Below are positions 23,544 through 32,100 of a stretch of 41,283 nt of DNA, piece by piece (the stretch's first letter is position 1; each line of letters opens with the position of its first letter). The notes under the pieces were generated by a model. That model did no database searches, had not been told where the DNA came from, and worked only from the letters and a program-made list of their open reading frames with translations. Source of the stretch: Bacteroidota bacterium (GTDB lineage: Bacteria > Bacteroidota > Ignavibacteria > UBA10030); contig JADGQA010000004.1 of the NCBI GenBank assembly GCA_017882185.1, positions 1-41,283 on the forward strand. Reading direction: 5' to 3'. Made by a program: the position numbers and the translations under genes.

Positions 23544-24134
23544 ATGCGGCATCAGGTATCAGGTAGAAAATTAGGACGAACAGCGAGCCACAGAAAAGCC
23601 ACACTCTCGGCGCTCAGTGTTGCCCTCATAACGCACAAAAAAATCCGAACAACCGTCGCGAAAGCAAAAGAGACGCGCATGGTTATTGAAAAACTGATCA
23701 CCCGTGCGAAAAACGCCGTTGCCCGGGAGACCGGTGGGACCCAAAAGGATGTCCATGCCCGACGTGTATCGTTCTCATTCCTTCACGATCGCAAGGCAGT
23801 CTCGTCGCTGTTCAACGACATTGCACCAAAGGTGGCTGCCCGACCGGGAGGATACACACGTGTTGTGAAACTCGGTCAACGACAGGGCGATGGCGCTGAG
23901 TTGGCTGTTCTTGAACTTGTCGATTATAATCTTGCTCAGGAACCTGCTGCACAGAAGCAGGCAAGCAAGGCTTCAAAACCACGCCGCAAGCGTGGCGCGC
24001 CGAAAGGCACAAAGGGTGAATCTCCGGCGAAGGAAACCGCAGAGGTGTCAAAATCGGCTCCGAGCACAAAGTCGACAACCGCTTCTGCCACCGGAGCTTC
24101 AAAGGGCGATAAAACCAAGAAGGAAGACAAATAG
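23544..24134 (+). CDS. rplQ: 50S ribosomal protein L17 with long C-terminal tail
   Basis: 196 aa; MRHQVSGRKLGRTASHRKATLSALSVALITHKKIRTTVAKAKE...; last ~65 aa Lys/Ser/Ala/Thr-rich. Confidence 0.97.
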   Translation: MRHQVSGRKLGRTASHRKATLSALSVALITHKKIRTTVAKAKETRMVIEKLITRAKNAVARETGGTQKDVHARRVSFSFLHDRKAVSSLFNDIAPKVAARPGGYTRVVKLGQRQGDGAELAVLELVDYNLAQEPAAQKQASKASKPRRKRGAPKGTKGESPAKETAEVSKSAPSTKSTTASATGASKGDKTKKEDK

Positions 24135-24173
24135 TCTACAGTTTACCTTTTCGGTAACGGAGGTGCAAAGGAT

Positions 24174-24803
24174 ATGTTAAAAATCAACACAGCGGAATTC
24201 TTACAAGGAGTAGTCGATCTTCGTCAACTCCCGAAGAACGAGTTGCGTGAGACTCTGTTCATCGGGCGATCGAATGTCGGCAAGTCGTCGCTCCTCAACA
24301 AAATGTGCAACCGCAAGAGCCTCGCCCGGTCCAGTGTCACCCCGGGAAAGACGCGGGAAATCAATTATTACATCATCAACAATTCGTTCTACTTCGTCGA
24401 TCTTCCGGGGTACGGCTATGCGAAAGTGCCTGAGCAGATGCGCGCCGGCTGGAAGAAACTCATCGAGGATTTTTTGAAGCGGGGCAATCCGATCGGCATT
24501 GCAATGCAGCTCATCGATTCACGCCAGGAACCGACACCGTTGGATCTGATGATGATGGATTGGCTCGAGTACTATGAAGTGCCTTATCTTCTGGTCCTTA
24601 CAAAAGCAGACAAGTTGCCCGTGAGCAAGCTTGCAAAGCAGCTTGAGGTATACCGCGACCGTTTCAAGTGGAATTTGACCGATGGCTGTTGCAGAGGTAT
24701 TGTGCCTTTCTCCATAGTCTCTGGCGAAGGGAGAAACGAGCTGCTGAAATACATTGAGGGTCACCTCAAAGAAAAGCCAAGACAAAAGAAAGAGGCCGTG
24801 TAG
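24174..24803 (+). CDS. engB: Ribosome biogenesis GTP-binding protein YihA/YsxC (EngB)
   Basis: 209 aa; GRSNVGKSSLLNKMCNRKSLARSSVTPGKTREINYYIINNSFYFVDLPGYGYAKV...LTKADKL. Confidence 0.96.
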   Translation: MLKINTAEFLQGVVDLRQLPKNELRETLFIGRSNVGKSSLLNKMCNRKSLARSSVTPGKTREINYYIINNSFYFVDLPGYGYAKVPEQMRAGWKKLIEDFLKRGNPIGIAMQLIDSRQEPTPLDLMMMDWLEYYEVPYLLVLTKADKLPVSKLAKQLEVYRDRFKWNLTDGCCRGIVPFSIVSGEGRNELLKYIEGHLKEKPRQKKEAV

Positions 24804-24827
24804 CCTTATTGTTTCCAGGATGTATCC

Positions 24828-24870
24828 AAAAAAAAAGGATCCCGAACGATAGTCCGGGGTCCTTTTTTTT
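24828..24870 (+). terminator. Rho-independent terminator closing the ribosomal operon (A-tract/stem/T-tract, potentially bidirectional)
   Basis: AAAAAAAAAGGATCCCG-AACGATAGTC-CGGGGTCCTTTTTTTT: 8-bp GC-rich stem (one G-T wobble) flanked by A9 and T8. Confidence 0.93.
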
Positions 24871-25123
24871 GCGCTTGACGTAGAAGACTCTTCTTTTTTC
24901 AACTTTGCTCTGCGCACAAATCGAACTATCTCAACTGCGAAGGCATGCAGAAGCATGTCCATATCGGATCTCAAGCGTCCGCCGAAATTGGAAAATTGCG
25001 GAACAGATCCACATTGGACCCGATTCTATTCGGATGTCTGAACGCATCCGTTATTCTCATTAATGGAACAAGTGCCGAGTCCCGCATCGATCCCGTATTT
25101 CTTTCATTTTTATTAAAAAAAAC

Positions 25124-25152
25124 TTGACAAACACTGTAACAACTTCTATATT
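25124..25152 (+). promoter_or_regulatory. sigma70-type promoter of the envelope operon
   Basis: TTGACA (25124-25129), 17-nt spacer, TATATT (25147-25152); same hexamers and spacing as at 4522-4550. Confidence 0.82.
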
Positions 25153-25199
25153 AGGCCAAGGTTCAGGGCGCTTCTATCACTTACTTAACCGTTGCTTTC

Positions 25200-25217
25200 A
25201 AAAGGAGGTGAATCCAG
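25200..25217 (+). promoter_or_regulatory. Extended Shine-Dalgarno / 16S 3'-end complement
   Basis: AAAAGGAGGTGAATCCAG matches AAAGGAGGTGATCCAG (reverse complement of the conserved 16S 3' end) apart from one inserted A; 9 nt from GGAGG to ATG 25218. Confidence 0.7.
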
Positions 25218-25283
25218 ATGCTCGTGCAAGTTGTTCTTCGGGGGCGCGAGCGAATAGACCTTGTGAACACTTTACTCACCTAA
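25218..25283 (+). CDS. Putative 21-aa leader peptide
   Basis: ATG...TAA translating MLVQVVLRGRERIDLVNTLLT*, directly behind the extended SD. Too short for the ORF track. Confidence 0.45.
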   Translation: MLVQVVLRGRERIDLVNTLLT

Positions 25284-25456
25284 CACACTGAATGTGCTTT
25301 CCACCACTGCAATAGAGCACAGAAGGCCTTCACTTTAAGAATTCTGTTCGTGGTAACAATTCTGTTTGGGACGCAGGGACGATTGTGGAAAGCCCCATTC
25401 TTAGCACAAGCTCCATCTTTCTTACTTTTCACTCCTAATACTTATCCGGAGGAGGT

Positions 25457-26185
25457 ATGAAACATTCTGCAATGTTGAAGTTCGTTGTAATGATGTCTGC
25501 TGTCTTGGCTCTCTATCTGGGAGGTTGTGTCGAAGTGAACAACCCGGAATTCAGTCCAACCGATTTTCGTTCGATCGTGAAGTTCGTCAACCTCGCCAAT
25601 ACGGGGAGTTCGATGGTTGTGAATATCGACAAGAGTACTACAGCAACCGCAACCGTCGCTTTTCAAGGCGCGTCGTCGTATCTCAGCTTGCCGTCAGGGA
25701 CCCGGTTTTTTTCGTTTACCTACGGTGCGGCCAACGATACACTGCGGCAGCCGTTGACGCCGAACTACAAGTACACATTTTTCAGTGTGTATGAACCTAC
25801 AAATGGCGATGCAGCCAGAACGTATGTTCGCGCCAGTGAAAGAACAACGTACACCGGTGCGGTAGCGTCTGTGGCTGGTGCTCAATTGGTTCGATTCTAC
25901 AATATGTCCTCTGATACGGCGGTTGAGGTGAGCGGCGGATTAACATTTCACCTCATAACTGCGTCCTCGGATACTTCCAACCAAAGTCCGTTGTCCTTCA
26001 TGGGAAACTCCGCGTACTATTCCGCTCCGACTGCAGGCAGTCCTCAGTTTACGGTGGTCGGATCTGACGGAAGCACTCTGGTGGCGGCAACGGCAGTCGG
26101 CTCGGGAGATGGACGTTTTGGCGTGGTGTTTTCAGGCTCGAAGGCGGCAAGTTCTTGGTCGGCAATAGTATTTAAAGAAGATTAA
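25457..26185 (+). CDS. Lipoprotein, DUF4397-like
   Basis: 242 aa; signal peptide with lipobox (LALYLGGC); SIVKFVNLANTGSSMVVNIDK...YLSLPSGTRFFSFTYG and RFYNMSSDTAVEV repeats resemble DUF4397. Family call from memory. Confidence 0.65.
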   Translation: MKHSAMLKFVVMMSAVLALYLGGCVEVNNPEFSPTDFRSIVKFVNLANTGSSMVVNIDKSTTATATVAFQGASSYLSLPSGTRFFSFTYGAANDTLRQPLTPNYKYTFFSVYEPTNGDAARTYVRASERTTYTGAVASVAGAQLVRFYNMSSDTAVEVSGGLTFHLITASSDTSNQSPLSFMGNSAYYSAPTAGSPQFTVVGSDGSTLVAATAVGSGDGRFGVVFSGSKAASSWSAIVFKED

Positions 26186-26196
26186 AGGAGGACAGA

Positions 26197-29154
26197 ATGA
26201 TGAAACGATATAGTATAGCACTGTTCTTGCTCGTCGCGATCTCGGTTTCCGCATTTGCCCAATACGGAAAAATCACCGGACAAGTCACGGATCGCGAGAC
26301 AAAAGAGCCGTTGATCGGAGCGAACGTTATTCTTGAAGGAACGGCTCTGGGCGCTTCCACAGATGTGAACGGTAATTATTCAATTCTCAACGTATCGGCC
26401 GGCTCCTATAATCTGAGGACGACCTACGTAGGATATCAGCCTACGACAATCTCCAGCGTCAGTGTCGTTTCCGGACTGACGAGAGAATTGAACGTTCAAC
26501 TCGCATCGACGGCAGTCCAATTGAATGCGGTTGAGATTATCGCTACGCGACCATTGATCGAAAAGACCGCTACGAACGCAGTCCGTATTACTACTACCGA
26601 TGATATTAAGAATCTTCCCATCCGCGGTGTGCAGGGATATTTCTCGTTGCAGCCGGGTGTGGTCGTGTCGAACGGCATTGCCTATGTTCGCGGCAGTCGA
26701 CAGGATGAAGTCGGTTACATGATTGACGGAGCAAATGTTAAAGACATTGTCAGCAGCTCGGCGAAGACCAGCGAAACCAACAATCCAGGTTCTCTTGTGA
26801 CAGTAATTCCGGAGGCCTTGCAGGAAATCGCGGTTCAAGCTGGAGGCTACGGTGCTGAGCTTGGCGGTGCAAACGCAGGTATTGTATCACAGACATTGAG
26901 AACGGGAGGATCGAAATTAAACGTTACGCTCCAGGGTGAAACGGACAATTTCGGCAATTATCCCGGAAAAAAAGCACTCGGCGCATATTCAAGCGGGTAT
27001 TCAGATTATGTTGCAACAGTTTCTCTTCCCGTTATGTCCGACAAAATTAAGCTCTTCGTTGCTGGTGAGAATAACTTCGTTCGAGACCGTGCACCGACGT
27101 TTTTTTCGGGAGCGGATTTGGGTTACTACTATGACAACGGCCTTTCCGGCGGACACAAAGGCGACTCCGTGTTGATGCAGTGGCCGGCCGGAAATGTCCT
27201 TGGCCGCATGAACAACCGCTTCACCTCAAACGGCACGTTGTTGTTTGATTTTCTGCCACTTCAGGTTCGACTGGGAGGTGCTTTCACGTGGGCACGCAAC
27301 AAGAACAACGGCACCATCAATAATTACTTTGATCTTGGAAGACTTGGCGTAGGTGACAACAGCAACCTTCTGTTGAATGGCAAGTTTAATTACTTCTTCA
27401 CACCGAAGACGTTCGCAGAAGTAAACATCAACTACCTCGATCAACGGAACAAGTCATACGATCCTGCCTTTGGGGAAAACGTCCTGGCCTATGGCGACAG
27501 TGTGACGAACTCGCAGCACGGGTATAACTTTGTCACGCTAACAGCGGGTCCCCAAAACTACAATTTCAATGGATTTACGTTCAATCGCCCGGGAACCCCT
27601 TTGCAAGCCTTTACCAAGGACCTCACCACGCATATGTCCGGTAGTGCGGCCCTCACATCGCAGATGGAGAACCATTCCTTGAACCTTGGCGGTTCGTATG
27701 AGTATTGGAGCGTTTCGCACTACGGGATTGGTACAGGTGTGTATTCTGCAATGCTCACAGACCCGAATGCGGCGCGCGATGCCAGTGCTATTGCCCTCAT
27801 CATGAGGTCCCAGTTGTTCGTCAACAACTATGGGTTTGATGAATTTGGGAACCCTCTCACCAGCGGTGCTGATGGGCCGAAACATCCGTATTTCGCAGCA
27901 GGGTACATTCAGGATCGCATTGAATTCAGCGACCTGAACATCAATGCTGGATTGAGATATGACGTGATGAATTTTGATGACTGGACATACAACAATCCAC
28001 AAGATCTGGGTTACGATTTGGCCAATTATGTGATCTCGACCCCGGGAAAGGCAAAGACATATTCCTATCTTGAGCCGCGCCTCGGTTTCTCGTTCCCGGC
28101 TTCGGACAAGACAGTCTTCCACATGCAGTACGGAAAATTCGTCCAGGCTCCGCCGTTGTATACCACGTACGTATCCAGGGCGAATGCACTACGATACTTG
28201 GCGGGTGGAAACTTTTTCCTCAGTCCGATTGGCTATAACATAGCGCCAGTAAGGACGACACAGTATGAAATAGGATTTTCGCAACAGTTCACCGACGCGG
28301 CGGCTTTTGACATCACGGGATTCTACAAGAACACGGAAGGGCAATTACAGTACGCGTTCTTCCCGCAGGACCCAAGCTCGCTCGTGCCTTCATTCTACGC
28401 CTACACGAACGGGGACTTTGAGACCGTAGCAGGATTGGAAATCAGCATTCACGTTCGCAGAACGAACAGGATCATGGCTGAGGTCAATTATACGTTACAG
28501 GACGCTCGTGGAACGAACTCGTTTGCGAATAGCGGAAATGGTCTATCACAAGTTGCCGGCAACACAATCAAGCCGAGCATGGTGGTTCCTCTGGATTATG
28601 CGGAGACTCACCGTGGATCGGTGTCATTGGACTACCGGTGGGATAAAGGGGATGGCGGTCTAATCCTTGAGCGTTTGGGCGTTAATCTCCTGTTTACGTT
28701 CAATTCGGGTCATCCATTTACGCTTGCAAATGGATCGGCGGGTCAACAAGGGCCTGATCTCGGCGGAATTCTGAATAACCAGGATTCGCGATCGCGCTTT
28801 CCGGCCGAACCCATCGGTGCTTCCACGACTCCGTGGTTTTACCAGCTCGACCTTCGCATCGACAAGACGATTTCGCTCTCCGTGGTCGACTTGAACATCT
28901 ATGCTTACGTTCAAAATCTTCTGAACACGAAGAATGTTATCAACGTGTACTACAGGACTGGAAATGCGTATGACGATGGCTGGTTGAGCGATGCAGTCGC
29001 AAGCGGCAAGTCCGTCGAACAATACGGAGCAAAGTATGTCGCGCTATACCAGGTGATGAATCTGCAAGACAATCAAAACCAGATACGGACGAATGGATTC
29101 AGCAACTTTGGAATGCCGCGGCAGGTACGAGTGGGTGCAAAGATCGAATTCTAA
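26197..29154 (+). CDS. TonB-dependent receptor with N-terminal carboxypeptidase-regulatory-like domain
   Basis: 985 aa; signal peptide, GKITGQVTDRETKEPLIGANVILEGTALGASTDVNGNYSILNVSAGSYNLRTTYVGYQP, plug GGYGAELGGANAGIVSQTLRTGG, C-terminal aromatic strand RQVRVGAKIEF. Confidence 0.92.
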   Translation: MMKRYSIALFLLVAISVSAFAQYGKITGQVTDRETKEPLIGANVILEGTALGASTDVNGNYSILNVSAGSYNLRTTYVGYQPTTISSVSVVSGLTRELNVQLASTAVQLNAVEIIATRPLIEKTATNAVRITTTDDIKNLPIRGVQGYFSLQPGVVVSNGIAYVRGSRQDEVGYMIDGANVKDIVSSSAKTSETNNPGSLVTVIPEALQEIAVQAGGYGAELGGANAGIVSQTLRTGGSKLNVTLQGETDNFGNYPGKKALGAYSSGYSDYVATVSLPVMSDKIKLFVAGENNFVRDRAPTFFSGADLGYYYDNGLSGGHKGDSVLMQWPAGNVLGRMNNRFTSNGTLLFDFLPLQVRLGGAFTWARNKNNGTINNYFDLGRLGVGDNSNLLLNGKFNYFFTPKTFAEVNINYLDQRNKSYDPAFGENVLAYGDSVTNSQHGYNFVTLTAGPQNYNFNGFTFNRPGTPLQAFTKDLTTHMSGSAALTSQMENHSLNLGGSYEYWSVSHYGIGTGVYSAMLTDPNAARDASAIALIMRSQLFVNNYGFDEFGNPLTSGADGPKHPYFAAGYIQDRIEFSDLNINAGLRYDVMNFDDWTYNNPQDLGYDLANYVISTPGKAKTYSYLEPRLGFSFPASDKTVFHMQYGKFVQAPPLYTTYVSRANALRYLAGGNFFLSPIGYNIAPVRTTQYEIGFSQQFTDAAAFDITGFYKNTEGQLQYAFFPQDPSSLVPSFYAYTNGDFETVAGLEISIHVRRTNRIMAEVNYTLQDARGTNSFANSGNGLSQVAGNTIKPSMVVPLDYAETHRGSVSLDYRWDKGDGGLILERLGVNLLFTFNSGHPFTLANGSAGQQGPDLGGILNNQDSRSRFPAEPIGASTTPWFYQLDLRIDKTISLSVVDLNIYAYVQNLLNTKNVINVYYRTGNAYDDGWLSDAVASGKSVEQYGAKYVALYQVMNLQDNQNQIRTNGFSNFGMPRQVRVGAKIEF

Positions 29155-29196
29155 GTATTTTGAACAGGAATTTCTAACACACAGGAGATTGCCATT

Positions 29197-32100
29197 ATGA
29201 AATCTCGTATAAAAGTAACGGTTCTGTTCTTTGCCATGCTTTTGATGGTGATTCCTTCGCCGGCGAAAGAGAAGCCGGGGACGAAGAAAGGGCTATCCAA
29301 GGTAACAGCAGGACAACCGTATGTTGTCATGAATGGAAACAATCAGACAGCCTGGTTTCGGAGTGACGGCTTCTTCCCTCAGATCGTATCCCAATCCTGG
29401 AACGGGGAGTTTCCCAGAGGGTGTGGTGTGGGCGATATTTACCAGGAAGGAGTCGTCTTTGGCGGATTCGTGACCGATGGGTTGTTTACAAATTCGCTCC
29501 GAGTAACAGGAGACACATACTTTATTGGTATGCAACCGGGTGCGATGAATGCCGATGGCACCGTGAATGCAGGCGATGCTGGCGACGCGGGTTCAAGGGC
29601 ATTTCAAGTTCGCGGCGACATGCCCCTCTCTGTCCAAAGTGATCCGACACAATGGCCGGATTTAGGGCCAGACGCCGCTTCGTATTTTCAGGTACCGCAG
29701 CCAAGCGTATCCGACGGCCAAAAGACCCAGATTGCAACCCAGTATTTTACTGACTGGAAAGAATGGCCCGCTGCGAAAGGTGCGCCGTGGTATATCGATT
29801 CGGTGAAACAGGTGAGATACGATGCCGCCTATGATTACACCAATCCTCATGATATTCCCGGTATTCCTGGGGCAACAAAGACAATCTGGTTCGTGTGCAA
29901 TGATGCGACCGCATCTGTCACGGGACCATTTGCAGGGTCGCCCCCCATCGGAATGGAAGAACAGAGCACATTGTGGTCCTATGCGTCGTCGACGCCGTTG
30001 AATAATATCATTTTCAAGCAGGTAAAGCTGATTTACAAAGGAAATCCGGGTTCTCCGGCAAATTCCGAGATCGACAGCATGTTTGTCGTTCAGTGGTCGG
30101 ACCCTGATAATGGTGATTCCGGCGACGATTATGCCGGCTCGGATTCGTTGCTGAATCTCAACTATGTGTACAATTCCAAGACCATTGACGCGAAGTATGC
30201 GGCGGTTGGTCTACCCTGCCCGGCAGTTGGGTATGTTTTTCTGCAGGGAGTGTCGCACTACACAGGGAATGCGGCCGACAGTGCGATCCTTGATTTCCGT
30301 ACACAGCATGGATACAAGTATTGGCACGAGCGAAATGGGCTATCTACTCCGATGACATCCGCGTGTTATTTTGCGTCGGGAACAGTGATATCTGACCCTG
30401 ATAACGCTGATTACGCTGGAACACAACAATGGTATAACCTGATGCGTGGCGATTTGCCCCGCCCGGCATATCCTGCGGGTATTCCATTCTACAAATCTTC
30501 GACATATGCGGTAGACAACGGTATAGTAACAAATTATATTTTGTCTGGCGATCCCACGACCGGTCAAGGATGGATTGATGGACTTGATTTATCGACAGGT
30601 GACCGCAGACTTGTTACAGTCCACGGTCCAATTACGATGAAGAAAGGAGATACTGCTGAAGTGGTCATTGCGCTGCTCTCCGGTCTGGGGGCAGACAATA
30701 TCGGCAGCGTGAAGGTATTGAAGTATAACGTGGGTTATGCCCAATTTGCCTTCAACAATAACTTCAACTTACCGACCCCTCCGCCAAGTCCGAGGACATC
30801 GGTTTCACAGTTGGACGGCAAGGTTGTTCTAAACTGGGGCGCAGACGCCAACAGTGTGAATACCATTGAGTCCAGTGATAACAATGGGTTTGCGTTTGAA
30901 GGGTACAATGTCTATCAACTCCCGTCCCCAAGCTCCACAATAGACCAGGGAGTGCGCATTGCAACGTATGATATCGTTGATAACGTGACCGTCATTGTGG
31001 CTCCTGCGTTGGATCAGACAACGGGTGTCATTGTGACGAAACCGGTCGAGTTCGGTAGCGACAAAGGGATATCAAGGTCGTTAGTTCTGACAAAGGATTA
31101 TTTGAAGCAGGGACCGTTGGTCAACGGCGCTGTGTATTATTTTGCCGTAACCTCGTACTCCTACAATCCAAACTGGAACAATCCTGTATCCGTATTCCAG
31201 GCACCGTTCCCATCACTCGAAAGTTCACCGGTCCCACTCGTTGTAGAGCCGGCGGCTACGAAGCCTGGAGTGCGTTTTGGAGCAGGAGGAGGTGACTCAT
31301 TGCACGTCAGTCATACCAACACACTCGGTGGGGCTGTCAGCGATGGATCCGTAACAGCCGTTGTCCTACAGCCCGATCAATTGACTGGCGACACTTACAA
31401 TGTGACGTTCGATGCAGCTGGCGGATGGAGCATCATTGATGTCACAAAGGGTAACACTGTCAAGCTTACCGGGACAAATCAAGCCGGTGATGCCAACTAT
31501 CTTACGGTAGATGGCGTTCAGGTTATCGTTGCTGGTCCTCCTCCAGGTATGAAAGGCTATACGTGGACTCCAGCTGCGCAGCGTTTCTGGACGTTCACCA
31601 ATGGTGTGTGGGGTTCAGAGGGATTCGGTGGGGCAATCGGCAACGCGTTCGATCAATGGTTCTCGGGCTCGACGGTGACGTATGACAAGTTGAAGAACAC
31701 CGAAATACGGTTTGCCACAACGGATGCCTCTGGCAACATTCTGGATCCGAATGATGCAAATGCATCTTACGCTTATCGGTATATGCGTGCGGCAACCGCA
31801 GCACCAGCTCGCCCTTCGTTCACTCCATTTATCATCAATCCCACGGCTGGGTATGCCTACCAGGATTACAACAAATCGATGCCGATAGCGGCGTATGATA
31901 TTGAAGCAGCAACGCCACGACGGTTGATGGTGGGGTATCTTGAAGACAACAAAATAAACGGCTTGGTGGACGGAAAATACTGGCCTCCGTATGCTGCCGA
32001 TACGACAAACTATGGTAGTGCTACCGATGGGACAGTTGGAGATAATATCGGGGCAAATGGTCCTCGTGAGTGGTTCTACATCTTTGATGTCGACTACAGC

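Noticed and set aside
24945-25127. 60-aa ORF in the spacer after engB
   Set aside because: No SD, runs into the promoter -35 region, no family resemblance.
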